Assembly: GCA_023374025.1 (NCBI GenBank)
Contig: SIJG01000068.1
Location: 8,135 to 72,134 of the forward strand
DNA: 64,000 nucleotides
Reading direction: 5' to 3'
From: Heterodera schachtii
Lineage: Eukaryota; Nematoda; Chromadorea; Rhabditida; Heteroderidae
A program made the position numbers and the translations under genes. This document shows positions 38,202 through 49,818 of this stretch, in pieces. Position 1 is the stretch's first letter. Each line of letters starts with the position of its first letter. A model generated the notes under the pieces. The model was given only the letters and a program-made list of their open reading frames with translations, ran no database searches and was not told where the DNA came from.

Positions 38202-39225
38202 TTAATTCAAAAAAAATTTTTCGCGCATTCTCATTATAAATAGCCGTTCACTTCCAACATTCCATTTATCCCGTAAATAAATATAATTATTTCTAGTATT
38301 TCATGTTTAAAAATAGTAAAATTCCATTCAAAAAATAAAACTATTAATATAAAAAAAAATTTCGCGCATTTTCTTAGTCCTTTATTTCCCGCACTAAAAA
38401 CTGCGTTTTATTCCAAATCGTTTTTCTAAATTTATTAAATTAATTACTTCTTGTGGCATCGTTTTTTTGGGTTCCAAAAAATGGTAGCGCAATATTTATT
38501 TTTTTCATTCGATTCATTTCTTAATAAAAATAGTTTGAAAGAAAATTTTATTCGTTTTTATTTTTGAAAAAAATTAAATTATTTTTTCGATATTACATCT
38601 TCAGTGGCAAGCTTTTGTTTAGAAAATTATAATTTTTAATTAATAAGAAGATTTATATTAATATAGATTAAAACTGAATTAAATAGTTAAAATATTATTT
38701 GTAATAAATTATACTTTGTTTGTCAGTTCATGCTCATCAGACTTTCATATTTAAATAATATTTTTTAAATTTATTTTGGTGTATTTAAATTAATAATGAA
38801 ATATTTATTCTACTTTTTAACCACCTATGCTTTTATGTCATTTTGCAAAAATAATTATTTTATGTTGTTTGATATTGCGAATGATCTTTTAAGTATAGAG
38901 AAATACAATTTTTAATATTTTTTTGTGTCAAAATGTACTAATTTATATGAAAAGTACTAATAAAAATTTATTAATGATAATAAATCTGAAATTAAAAAAA
39001 AACTAATTAAAAAACGAATGAAACCAAAATAAAGAAAAGCCTACATTTTAAATTTAAAAAAAATTCCAAAATAAAATTATTTACAGTTATAAAATCACAA
39101 TAAATAAAAAAATTACATTTATTTTTACTCGTCTTCAAGATGTATATTTTAAGATCACATCATCAATTACATCATGGTTTTCAGCGTTTAAATAGAGAAT
39201 ATTAATTAATCGTACCAATATTTAT
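38202..39225. other. AT-rich DNA, no gene seen
   Basis: Nothing beyond repeated AAAAAAAATTTTTCGCGCATT-like phrases near 38205 and 38350, which may be remnants of a short duplication. Confidence 0.55.
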
Positions 39226-39229
39226 TTAT

Positions 39230-39535
39230 CTTATGATTCACGTGCCATTTTCACGTGTTATTCACTGTCCCAATTCACGGGTTAATGCATAGTCACATAG
39301 AAAATTTATTAATATTGCGTGGCACTGTTCACGTGTTAATTATCACAATTCACGGGCAAATTCACGTTCGGGTAAATTTACTGTCACGTAGATGATTTAG
39401 GTGTCAATTCACGGGCATAATTCACGGATCAATTAATTTTAAGTGCATGATTCACGGAGTCAATTCATTGTTACATTTATACATGAGATATCCCCTGGTC
39501 ACGTTATGATTCACGGGTTATTTTACGGTCACTAA
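39230..39535. repeat. Cluster of ATTCACGGG/TCACGTG motifs
   Basis: About fourteen copies of a TCACG core (ATTCACGTG, TTCACGTGTT, ATTCACGGG, GTCACGTAG, ATTCACGGAT) lie 10-35 bp apart over 300 bp of otherwise AT-rich DNA. Most are in the same orientation with irregular spacing, unlike a simple tandem array. Either a strongly decayed satellite, the iterated end of an element, or a binding-site cluster (CACGTG is the bHLH E-box). Confidence 0.6.
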
Positions 39536-39544
39536 AATCATTAA

Positions 39545-42500
39545 TTTTTATGAAATGATTGTTTATCCATAAATAGGCAACAAAAAGTTTTAAAGAAGAC
39601 TTTCAGATTTTATTATATTTTGTTTATAATTTTGAAATAAAATTAATTTTTATTCCTGAAATGATACTCCATTAAATCAGATAATTTTGGAGAAATTAAG
39701 TACTCGAAGATCGCTCACTGATATGAATATGACTTTCAAAATAATTAGAGGCTTAACTCATTTAGACCCAAAAAAATTTCGAATTTTCTTCAAGAACGCA
39801 ACGAAAAACATTTAGAATTCAAAACAAAAGATGCAGTAATAAATCTCGGAATAATTTTTTTATTCGTACAATTAATCCGTGGAATTGCTTACCCAAAACA
39901 GCTATGAAAATCGGAAGTTTAGCTAAATTTAAAAATTTTGTGAAAGAATTTTATTTAGAAAATAAGTCCTGAATGGTGGTGGTTCATCCCTTTTATTTTA
40001 TTTTATTTTACTTATTTTACTGTATTGACCATATCATATTTTTCTAATTGTATTCATTACTTTGTTTTCCGCTATAAGTGCAACTACATATGTTGCCTTG
40101 CGGTTTGCTCAAAAAAAAAAAATATTCAAAAATTTAAAAAACATTAATGGCATAATGGCACATCCAAAAACAATTATGTTTCTTAAAATTTAATTACATG
40201 TTAACAATTAAATGCTAGAAAAAAACACAGTCATTTAATAATAAAATAAATAAATAATTCACATTTAATAAGATATTTCTTTTGAGAAAATATTTATTAT
40301 ATTTGTTGAGTGGAGAATATAAGGGGTTTTATTTATTTTTATTTTTTTGTAAGGCTTTTTTATATTCTTTTAAAGTCTTAAATAATAATAACGTTATATG
40401 TACAATTAGGATTAATTAACAATTACATGGCGAATTAAGTCGTGTATTGTTCATGATGGAAGCAATTCTATATTTAATTGTCTCTAATTAACATTCGTTT
40501 CTTATAAATTAATTTATTTTATTTTTTTTGATTAATAATAATTAATATTCTTTATTTTTAATAAATTGATTTTTAAATTTAAATTTGAAAAATTTAAAAG
40601 CTATAAAATTTTTAATTTATTGTTCTTCAGTAGAATATGAAAAAAACAATGCTTATGTAATTTTAATTTTACATTTAATATTTATTCTGTCATAGTTTTG
40701 GTATTATTTTCATTAAATAATGCATTTAATAATTTTAAATTATATTTCATTAATTTTACCGTCTAAAATTGCATATGTGTCCGGGTTCCTTTATTTTCCA
40801 AACATCATTGTTGATGGTTATAAATATTAAAATTAATTATATTATTAAAAATTTTCTAAATTAAGAAAAAATATTATAATAATATTCTTATAATTGGTTT
40901 TTTCTAATAATTTTTGCTGTCAAATTTTTTAAATTTATTCATAATATATTATTAAATGTATTAATTAAATTTACAAAAAACTAAATTAATTTTAGGATTT
41001 TAATTCAGTAAATTAATTGTTTTTCTTAACTGGTGATTACTTTGCCTTTTTGTAAGTAATTATTTTTTGACCAAAGTCTAATCATTTCAATATTTGCTAG
41101 GTATTATATTTCACTGATTATATTTATAAACAATCTATGATTATTCAAATTTTACAGCACTCAATATTTATTTTTATTTATATGTTTCATTTCGGTTTTC
41201 CTAATTTTATTTATTCACATGGTTTACATACTTTAATTATAGTTGATTCTCATTTAATTGATTTAGTAAGGTTTTTATTATATTATTAAATTGTTTATGT
41301 TTCATATTTATTATTAAAATTTTAAGATATTTTTTAAATATATATGAATTAATCAAATTTTATTTAATTTTACCTTATTATATAATTTATTTTTGTTTTA
41401 AATATCTATTAAAAGTTAATTGTGAATTATCCTCCTTATGACAAATTTGAAAAAATTGCTATGCAAAACATTTTAAACTGAGTAAAAATTTGATTGCTAA
41501 TCATTTAAAAACGAATTCATTTTTGCATGAAAACAAAAAAGCACATTTTATATTATGTTTGTTTTTGCTAAAAATTATTAAACGATATAAATTTAAAAAT
41601 ATTATTTTTTAATAATTTATGCATGGATATAGCTAACTTTAGAACACTTTTATCTTATTTTTATATGGTATATCTTCTTTTCTTTTTGTGTGATATTACT
41701 ATAAAGATTCGAATACTTTAAAAAAATATTAATGTAATAATTATTTAAAGAAACAAGCATGATTTTTTAGTCTTCATTTATTCGTTTTCCATTTATTAGA
41801 ACCAAATGTTTAAATAAATTTGTGAATGAATTTATATTAAATTATATTTAAATTTAATTTATAAATTTCATTATTTTTTGATAAAATATAATTTACTTTT
41901 TATAATTTCTTTTAAAATTACCAAGAGATTCATCAGCCTTGATGCTAAGAAAAGTCTTTTTTTAATTCTAAAAATATAATTTATTTTTTGTCTTGTATTT
42001 AAATTTTGCGCATAGCATGTTTGTGGGTTTTTTATTTAAAATTTAATCTAACAATTTTCGTAATGTTTTATTTTTTTAATATTTATTCGTTTTTTGGATA
42101 TTATGAATTTTCAATTAAATTGCAAAATATTATAAAATATATTAGTTGTAATGGATAAATAAATAGATTTATTTAATTATATTTTATTTATTTTTGAAAT
42201 TCAGTTATAAAATCTGAATATTATTATTGCATTTATTAAAAATAAAAAGAATTATAAATTTTATAAAATTTTTTATTTTTTATGAATATTAGTGTTATTC
42301 TTAGTAAATATAATTAAAAATAAAAAATTATTTTTATTAATGATTTCATTGAATTTTATAATTATTTTAACTTTTACGAATGAATTAACATATGTATAAT
42401 AGTATATTCAAATTTATTTTTTTTATTATTAATAAGCTCTTTATTTCTATTTCTAATCATATTTAATTTTTTAAATCTAACCTTTGTTTTTTTTTTCTTA

Positions 42501-43323
42501 CGAATTATAATTTTTGAGAATTTTATTAATCATGTATTCTTTATCAACGGTTTATTTCAGTCATTTTTTAAATTTATGCTTTGCATTTTTTAAAAGAAAT
42601 TTTTATATAGGAAATATAAAGCTAAGCTAATAAAATAATTTGTTCTTTTTATTTTTTTTATAAATTTGTCCACCATTTATAAATGGCTTTAGGATAATTA
42701 GTACTAAAAAATAATTTAATAAAAATCATCATTGCTTTAATGATCTTCGCTTAATAATTTTCCTATAAAATTTAATTGAGAAATAAATTTTTTTTGTAAA
42801 TATTCTAATTAAATTCTTTAGGCGAATATAAAAATTTCATTATTTACATCAATTTATATTATTGGTTTTTCAAACCTAAGCAATTTTTAAAACTTCATAA
42901 CTATTAAATTTTATGAACTTATTCTATGTCAGTTATTATAAAATTTTTCAAAATCTAAAGATACGGGGTAATTTAGCCTTATCTCCTACAAAAGATCCTG
43001 AATTAATGGATTAAATTTCCTATTGTATTCTTAAAATTTTTCATTATATTTGATCGCTATTAATTAATTTTTTAAAAATTTGTTTAATAATATCAGGTTA
43101 AATTGCATAGAAAATATTTAAATATTTAATTAATTTTGGTTCAATTTAGTTGAATAATTTGTATTCGACTTATTTTTTTTGGAATATTGTAAAACAAATA
43201 ATAATAATTTAAACTGACGCGATAGGTGAAAAGGAAATTAAGTGTTAAAGTGTAAAATTGATCTAATCGTTATATATATTTTTTCCTTTAATTTAAATTC
43301 TAAATGAAAAACAAATTATTTCT
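39545..43323. other. AT-rich DNA, no gene seen
   Basis: Nearly 3.8 kb of AT-rich sequence up to the assembly gap with no splice-bounded frame or RNA signature. Confidence 0.55.
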
Positions 43324-44230
43324 NNNNNNNNNNNNNNNNNNNNNNNNNNNNNNNNNNNNNNNNNNNNNNNNNNNNNNNNNNNNNNNNNNNNNNNNNNNNN
43401 NNNNNNNNNNNNNNNNNNNNNNNNNNNNNNNNNNNNNNNNNNNNNNNNNNNNNNNNNNNNNNNNNNNNNNNNNNNNNNNNNNNNNNNNNNNNNNNNNNNN
43501 NNNNNNNNNNNNNNNNNNNNNNNNNNNNNNNNNNNNNNNNNNNNNNNNNNNNNNNNNNNNNNNNNNNNNNNNNNNNNNNNNNNNNNNNNNNNNNNNNNNN
43601 NNNNNNNNNNNNNNNNNNNNNNNNNNNNNNNNNNNNNNNNNNNNNNNNNNNNNNNNNNNNNNNNNNNNNNNNNNNNNNNNNNNNNNNNNNNNNNNNNNNN
43701 NNNNNNNNNNNNNNNNNNNNNNNNNNNNNNNNNNNNNNNNNNNNNNNNNNNNNNNNNNNNNNNNNNNNNNNNNNNNNNNNNNNNNNNNNNNNNNNNNNNN
43801 NNNNNNNNNNNNNNNNNNNNNNNNNNNNNNNNNNNNNNNNNNNNNNNNNNNNNNNNNNNNNNNNNNNNNNNNNNNNNNNNNNNNNNNNNNNNNNNNNNNN
43901 NNNNNNNNNNNNNNNNNNNNNNNNNNNNNNNNNNNNNNNNNNNNNNNNNNNNNNNNNNNNNNNNNNNNNNNNNNNNNNNNNNNNNNNNNNNNNNNNNNNN
44001 NNNNNNNNNNNNNNNNNNNNNNNNNNNNNNNNNNNNNNNNNNNNNNNNNNNNNNNNNNNNNNNNNNNNNNNNNNNNNNNNNNNNNNNNNNNNNNNNNNNN
44101 NNNNNNNNNNNNNNNNNNNNNNNNNNNNNNNNNNNNNNNNNNNNNNNNNNNNNNNNNNNNNNNNNNNNNNNNNNNNNNNNNNNNNNNNNNNNNNNNNNNN
44201 NNNNNNNNNNNNNNNNNNNNNNNNNNNNNN
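43324..44230. other. Assembly gap (907 N)
   Basis: A run of undetermined bases. Anything spanning it is unknown. Confidence 1.
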
Positions 44231-44800
44231 TGCAATTGACGCACTCCAATTATTTAGTTGCAATATCATCGTATTTGGAGCAAAAATAAAAACACTTTTT
44301 ATTTCTTTTTCCTAGAAATATTGAATATTTTCTGTTTTTTGCCACTCAAAATATCGATTAAAATTCCCCGAAATTAATGATTTGAATTTTCTTGAAATTT
44401 TTAACTCATTTTAAGATGGTTAAAAAGATTTTTTGCACTTCTTAATGATTTGTCGGGTGGTCTGTAGACAGCTATTATGGAGAATGCTTTAAGATTTTCT
44501 GTTCTGATTGTCATAATTTCGCAGCCATGATTAGATTAAGTATTTGAAGAGTAAACTCCTCCCCCTCTTTATTTTCTCTGAAAACATGGTAGGTTCTACT
44601 AAATTTGAACTGATAATTGAATACTTTTGAGGATTCAGCTACGCTTCAGTAAGAACTGTTTTTTTGGGTTTTGTATATAAGAAAGTGTATGAAAGATCAA
44701 TTTTATTGACAATTGAGCGGACATTTCCAATCACCCCGTTAAAACAGGGCTGGTTGGATTTCTATATTAGGTGGAATTATGGAAACATAACTATTTGTAT
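44231..44800. other. Moderately AT-rich DNA, unassigned
   Basis: Less biased composition than the 38-43 kb region. A short plus-strand frame near 44450-44530 reads CFKIFCSDCHNFAA, but it has a stop directly upstream and no splice sites. Nothing else is supported. Confidence 0.4.
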
Positions 44801-44858
44801 TGATTGTTTTATTTAATGCGCTTTTCTCGTTGTCGAAAAAATCTTATTGCTGTCGCCG

Positions 44859-45839
44859 TCATTCGCGTTCTGCATGAAGTTGCTCCGGGCTCGAAAGTTC
44901 AGACGGTAGCGTCTTTGTGCTCTCCTCAAGTCCGATCGGTGCTGAGCCGTTATAAAAAAGCCATCAAAAAGGGCGTTATAAAAAAACCATCAAATGAAAA
45001 TTTCGAACAAAAAACTATCTGTAACTTTTGTCAATGTCTACTAAATTAGACATTCTTGATATCATTCGATAGCCCTAACATTTCTCTATTAGCTCACCTA
45101 AATTTCAAAAAATTTGGCCAAGGTTGAGCAAAGTTATGGCCATAAGTACCCATGTGGCCAGGTTTTCGAATATTTTCGCCATAACTTTTTTGAAACTTAA
45201 CGAAATTTTTTAAAATTTTGCAGGCTAATAGAGGGCACATAGAGCTAGCGAAGGATATCAAGACCACATTATTTTTTTCGTTCTTTGAATGTTTTGATCA
45301 GAATTTTCGATGATCAAAATAATTTTATTTTTAATTAAAAAATTTCTGTTAGAAATTATTTTTGTTTTTTATTTTCTTTTTATTATTCGATAGCCCTAGG
45401 TGTCCTCTATTAGCCTGCAAAATTTCAAAAAATTTCGTTAGGTTTCAAAAAAGTTATGGCCAAAAATATTCGAAAACCTGGCCACATGGGTACTTATGGC
45501 CATAACTTTGCTCAACCTTGGCCACATTTTTTGAAATTTAGGTGAGCTAATAGAGAAATGTTAGGGCTATCGAATGATATCAAGAATGTCTAATTTGGTA
45601 GATTCTGACAAAAGTTACAGTAGTTTTTTGTTCGAAATTTCCATTTGATGGTTTTTTTTATAACGCCCTTTTTGATGGCTTTTTTATAATGACATAGCAC
45701 CGTCCGATCAAGTCGACACTACTCACCCGTTCTTGCTCTTCAGACGCAGGTGTGTGCTTATTTCCGGAGATGGTGTTACTCGATGTCTGTTGCTTTTTTT
45801 GTTGTTCTTTGAGCAGGCCGTTTGTTGGTACAGAATAGA
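44859..45839 (-). pseudogene. Coding region interrupted by a transposon
   Basis: Minus-strand coding-like text begins after a weak acceptor at 45840 and runs to 45702: GLLKEQQKKQQTSSN, then HTPASEEQERVSSVDLIG. It resumes on the far side of the transposon 45701-44938: LEESTKTLPSELSSPEQL, then AERE and TGA at 44859. With the element and one copy of its 8-bp duplication GTCCGATC removed, the two parts join in frame. The product is hydrophilic and acidic; no family recognised. A GTGAGT donor-like site occurs at the EQER position, so the element could instead sit in an intron. The plus strand is also open across the join (from 44818), so strand choice is uncertain. Confidence 0.4.
44938..45701. 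mobile_element. Palindromic GGTGCT-ended non-autonomous transposon
   Basis: Ends: GGTGCTGAGCCGTTATAAAA on the left, and, reversed, GGTGCTATGTCATTATAAAA on the right. Target duplication GTCCGATC at 44930-44937 and 45702-45709. Sub-terminal GTTATAAAAAAGCCATCAAA is iterated twice at the left end. Almost the whole element is an inverted repeat (arms about 44940-45290 and 45390-45700) that would fold into a long hairpin. The core contains GATAGCCCTAGGTGTCCTC and AAAAAAGTTATGGCC, as in 16752-17953. No coding capacity. Confidence 0.85.
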
Positions 45840-46158
45840 CTCAAAATTAATGCTGCCACATGGAAAAAAATCCAACAAATATTCACATTCCTTTTAATTA
45901 AATATTGCGTTTTTTTAGGGAATGAATCCATAAAATTTGTCTTTGCTGTGAAAAAATAAAAAATATTTTTAGTGTTTTTATCTATTTTAAATCGGGAGTT
46001 ATAAATTTTTGATAGTATTGCTATGAAGGGAAGGAAGAATTTAATTGACAAGTCATTACATTGTCCAATCTACAATCAAATTCAAAGAAAATTTTCCAAA
46101 AAACAATAAGTTATAAATTTTTATCAAACACACCCTCCCCATAAAATTGTATACCAAC

Positions 46159-46794
46159 CAGGGCTGGGCGTAATGACGGGTTACGGAAATTACGGGGTTT
46201 TTGGAGTTACGGATTACGGGTTACGGATTTTTGGGATTTTTCCGTAATTTTGATCAGTAACTGGACTATTGGATTATTTTTTGAGACGATTTCTTGTAAG
46301 ATTATTTTTTTCATAAAAATAAATTTTTAATTTTTATTTAAAGGGCTACCCGAATTTCGATTTCTTAGGAATTAAAAATTATTTATTCTTGGTAATGAAA
46401 TAACTATATAAATCCAATCCTAATGATTAGGGATGCAATTTTTCGGCTCTAAAAATCGCCAAAAAAGGTATATTTTGGTCCTAAAGCCCCCAAAAATAGG
46501 CACTAAAAATGGAAAATACGCTCTAAAAAGTCAAAAATTTAGGGTGTAAGAGCGTAAAATTTTGCCCAAGAAGCACCAAAATTAACCCAAATCAGTATTG
46601 AGATAAAGAATTTTAAAAATCTATTTTTGTCATGAAAATAAATTAATAAATTTTTGAGATGAATTTTTGAGAAATTTTTCATTTGTTAGGGGTGTATTTT
46701 TGAAAATTTAGGGTCGATTCTTAAGGGTTTTTTCTGAAATTTTTGAAGTCGATTCTTAGAGGTATATTTATTTATCCAGTTACGCCCAGCCCTG
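46159..46794. mobile_element. Non-autonomous hAT-like element
   Basis: Inverted ends CAGGGCTGGGCGTAA (46159) and TTACGCCCAGCCCTG (ending 46794). Perfect 8-bp target duplication ATACCAAC at 46151-46158 and 46795-46802. CAGGG ends plus an 8-bp duplication are the hAT hallmark. The left sub-terminal region repeats TTACGG about six times. The interior holds a nested-looking TAGGGATGCAATTTTTCGGC segment and CTAAAAA words. No transposase frame. 636 bp. Confidence 0.85.
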
Positions 46795-47025
46795 ATACCA
46801 ACATTTTCATTATACACAGGATACCTCAAAATCATTTTTAATTAGAAAAAAAACAAATCTGTCAATACTCTATTACAATGAAAGTTTTTAGTGACGAATT
46901 ACAGTAAATAAAGAATTATATATCGGAAAAAAACATATGGGTGGAAATGTTTCCTGGAAGATGAATATAGAGGGACCGAAAGAACGCAAAATTTGTTATA
47001 GAATGCAAAAGATCCCAACGTGTCT

Positions 47026-47179
47026 CTATGACTTCTTCCCATATAGGTAGCCGTAGGTAGAATATTCGCTATTGCCGTTTTTTTTCTCTGTACAGGTTTT
47101 TTGTCCATATTTTGCCTTCCTTATCTTTGTGCAGTTGTTCCATTTCCATGCTTTTCCATCACATAAAATCGGAGGACTG
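47026..47179 (-). CDS. Terminal exon of unknown cysteine-containing protein
   Basis: After the acceptor TAATTTTTAG (exon starts 47179, phase 2) the frame reads SPPILCDGKAWKWNNCTKIR, then KAKYGQKTCTEKKNGNSEYS, YGYLYGKKS and stop at 47026. Three spaced cysteines, Trp and many Lys/Asn suggest a small extracellular domain. No family recognised. It is the next coding-like segment downstream of the HTH gene, but the phase does not match that gene's possible extra donor. Upstream exons are unknown. Confidence 0.35.
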
Positions 47180-47299
47180 CTAAAAATTAATAATTTATAA
47201 AAAATATAAATTTAAGTAATTTTACATTTGCTTTGTTGCTATTGCTTTTAAGCTTGCTTCAGCGTCTTAATTGGTATGTTTTATTACAAGTAAAGTGTG

Positions 47300-47435
47300 A
47301 TGTCAGAAGGAAGCAAAGTGTGTGAGAAAGTGGGATAAAGGACACGGGAGGACTCCTTAAAGGAGTTGCCCGTAGCTCAGTCGGGTAGAGCATTCCACGG
47401 TATGCGCCGTGGGTTCGAGTCCCACCGGCCGACTT
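47300..47435 (+). ncRNA. tRNA-derived SINE copy 1
   Basis: A box TAGCTCAGTCGG (about 47373) and B box GGTTCGAGTCC (about 47412) with a perfect T arm (GTGGG/CCCAC), D arm (GCTC/GAGC) and a near-complete acceptor stem. Only 17 bases lie between the D and T arms, so there is no anticodon arm. The upstream stretch, including AAGTGGGATAAAGGACA and the palindrome ACTCCTTAAAGGAGT, is shared with 51056-51180, so the repeat unit extends beyond the tRNA module. An isolated tRNA reading is therefore unlikely. Confidence 0.6.
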
Positions 47436-47500
47436 ACATTTATATTCTACATTTGATGGTGACAATCTTATTTTTGCCTAATTAATTTTTTCATTTGATT

Positions 47501-48806
47501 TTAAATAAAATTACTTATTAATCGTAATTCCTTTTTCCATTTGATAATTGAAGCACGGGAGACACCCAATTCCTTAGAAATTTTTATTTCCATTTCAATG
47601 CATGTCATTTTTTGTCCTTTTCTTTTCAGTTGTTTTTTTCTTTCTTCAAATTGTTTCACTATATTAAACTTGTCTTGTTTTGAATATTGTTTATGAGCTG
47701 AATATGTAAAATAAATTAATATTTTATTAAAATAAATATTTTAGATTTTTTAAATGTTAAATTTAAAATTCGTTTGATAAATTCCTATAAAAAACAGTTA
47801 AAAATTTTTTTTAAATTAATGCAAAACCTTATCAGTTTTAAAAAATAATATTGAATTAAGAGAAAAGCAAGTCATAAACCGAAAATTGCTAAAATGTTTT
47901 TATAACTTTTCAATTAGTTTTTAAGTATATAAATAGGTAGTTAGTATATTATTTCATGGCTACTGTATAATGTATATTTGTACTTGAAAGTCCCAATTCT
48001 TTTTTCCATCGACTTATTGTATTTCGGCCAACGCCCAATTCTTTGGCGATTTTATTTGTTGTTATTGGCTCCTCCGCACATTCATGCTTTCTTTTTTGAA
48101 ATTGCTTAATAATTTGAAGTTTTTCGTCGCGCTCGTGACTTATTTTTTGGACTAAAAAATTGAATTTAATTCTAATAATTTTTAAATAAATTTTAATATT
48201 CAATAATGGTTATCGAATTACACAAAAAAAAAATTTCGTTTGGGCGCTTTAAAGAAAAGTTTTGTAATTTATTTAAATTGAAATATTTGACGAAATGGAT
48301 CGCACGACCAGGGTCGCACGCAATTACGGTTAAATAAAATACTGCCTTTTTGGACTCCCGTAATTACCAATTACGGACTTCCCTAATGGAAACAATCGCC
48401 GTAATTACAATTCACGGACTAATGTAATTAAAATCCAGTTACACGCAGCCTTGCGACGGACTCACCATATCCAAATTGCCTTTTCCAATTAAAAATTGAG
48501 CTTGCGCTCGTGTGCAATTTTTTCGCAATTTTTTCGTCCATTTTGCTAATTAGCCCAGTTCCAAATTCATTTGCCAATTGCTCTTTTATTTTCATAAATT
48601 TTTTAATGATTATTAATTTTTCTTCATCTAAAATAAAAATTTTTTGTTTATTTCTTTAAAAAATTACCTGTTCGATAAAAGAATTTCTTTTTTGACTTAT
48701 TTTTATCAATTTTTATTTTTTGTTTCGCTGCTACAGGTAAAATATGTTCAACATTAATTTGCAAATTTCTTTCTGATGAACCTTCTTCTAAATTATAAAA
48801 AATCAT
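47501..48806 (-). CDS. Four-exon protein with three tandem helix-turn-helix units
   Basis: Exons (minus): 48806-48668, 48627-48466, 48151-47984, 47697-47501. All junctions have GT/AG and consistent phase 1, giving 221 residues. The start MIFYNLEEGSS lies 25-30 bases after an acceptor TTTTTATAG, fitting trans-splicing. Residues 1-46 are a basic leader (KIKIDKNKSKKKFF). Each later exon encodes one homeodomain-like HTH unit with the pattern K-x2-I-I/V-K-x-F, then I-A/S-K-x-L-x2-S/G-x2-S/T-I-x2-W-K-K/R-x-L/F: IAKKLHTSASSIFNWKRQF, IAKELGVGRNTISRWKKEL, ISKELGVSRASIIKWKKEL. Probably DNA-binding, of the type found in transposase-derived or Psq-like proteins. Family not identified. Intron 2 holds a small hAT-like insertion. 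About 90 bp separates it from the upstream gene, which suggests an operon. Confidence 0.65.
48309..48453. mobile_element. Short hAT-like element in an intron
   Basis: Starts CAGGGTCGCACGCAATTACGG-like (48309) and ends CCAGTTACACGCAGCCTTG (48453), similar to the ends of the element at 46159 (CAGGGCTGGGCGTAA; CCAGTTACGCCCAGCCCTG). Repeats ATTACGG internally. The flanks CGCACGAC and CGACGGAC are only a weak target duplication. It lies in intron 2 of the HTH gene, 13 bp from the donor-side exon. Confidence 0.6.
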
Positions 48807-48896
48807 TTGTGTTTCCCTTTTAAAAATGGATTACTATAAAAATAAATATTAAAATTTGAATTTAAAAATATAATGATTTTATTAAAATTTGAATTT

Positions 48897-49305
48897 TTAT
48901 ATATATATATATATAAAAAATTTTCCTGAGTAAATTTCTTCAGTTTGCTCCTCTTTGAAACTAATTACACTATAATTAGCTGTTTCTTGATGATGGCTAT
49001 CATTTGGTTCATCTTTCATTCTAATAGTGTTAAAATTGCTAAATGAACTGTGCTTTTCAACAATTCCAGCACCTTCATCAATTGGCTCATTTTTTATTGT
49101 TGTCTTATCATAATTATCGTTAATTGGTTCCTCTTTAATTTTGGACAGTTGTTTTTTCTCACCTTCTGGTCTGTATGTCTGATTGATCTAAAATTTATTT
49201 ACAAATCTTTCTAAAAAAGAAAAACCGTTTTATTTTACCAATGTTATTTTATTTTTATCAAAAATCTCAACAAAGAAATCATCGGAATCATCAGAAGAAG
49301 GTTGA
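48897..49305 (-). CDS. Acidic protein with repeated SUMO-consensus-like motifs (3' exons)
   Basis: Exon 49305-49239 (acceptor TTTAATAG, donor TTG/GTAAAA), then exon 49187-48897 (acceptor AAATTTTAG), in matching phase. It reads QPSSDDSDDFFVEIFDKNKI, then SKIKEEPIND, IKNEPIDEGAG, MKDEPNDSHHQ and ISFKEEQTEEIY: four psi-K-x-E sites, the consensus for SUMO attachment, three followed by Pro. The end FFIYIYI before TAA reads into an AT repeat, so the true C-terminus may be earlier. The frame continues upstream to ATG 49358 (MKEIFLYIFLNLFILFNSQ), which could be a signal peptide or AT-rich intron read-through. Nuclear regulator versus secreted effector is unresolved. The next gene's leader starts about 90 bp downstream. 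Confidence 0.45.
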
Positions 49306-49818
49306 CTATTAAATAAAATGAATAAATTTAGAAAAATATACAAAAATATTTCTTTCATTAGTAATAAAATGTTTATGAAAATTTTAAAAATTTTTATATT
49401 CATATTAACAATCAATTTATTGACAATTTCAAATGATTATGTCATTGTCACTAATAAAATTTTAAATAATTTTTATTTTATAATTCTTTTTCAACAAAAA
49501 TATGGCGTAATAATTCATCTTTATGTTCTGTAGGTATAAACATAAATAATTTTAAGATATGTTTTATTTAATTTAAATTGGATTTTCGAACATTTACAAA
49601 TAATCCGTTGATAATCTATTTAAATCAGAATTTTTCTTGAAAATAAACAGTCAGAAATCACTGATATAAATGTCCGCGATTTATTTGTTGTTCTATAAAA
49701 AAAGGAGCACTCAAACCAAAATCCTTTAAATTTAAACTCTTTTTTATTGTAATTAAATGAAACTATATATTTTTACGTTAATCTTTTAACTATGCATGAT
49801 TCTTGCATTATTCTAAAA

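Noticed and set aside
43293..44269. Long frames of more than 300 codons
   Set aside because: They consist of undetermined bases in the assembly gap.
44450..44535. Plus-strand text CFKIFCSDCHNFAA, reminiscent of the cysteine-rich end of TFIIH p44
   Set aside because: Too short, with a stop directly upstream and no splice sites. The similarity is not decisive.
47365..47435. A functional tRNA gene
   Set aside because: D and T arms are good, but only 17 bases separate them, so there is no anticodon arm. A related copy at 51056 shows it is a dispersed repeat.
49480..49527. A short minus-strand exon after CCTACAG reading HKDELLRHIFVEKEL and stop
   Set aside because: A reasonable acceptor, but only 15 residues and no partner exon between it and the globin gene. 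Kept out of the features.
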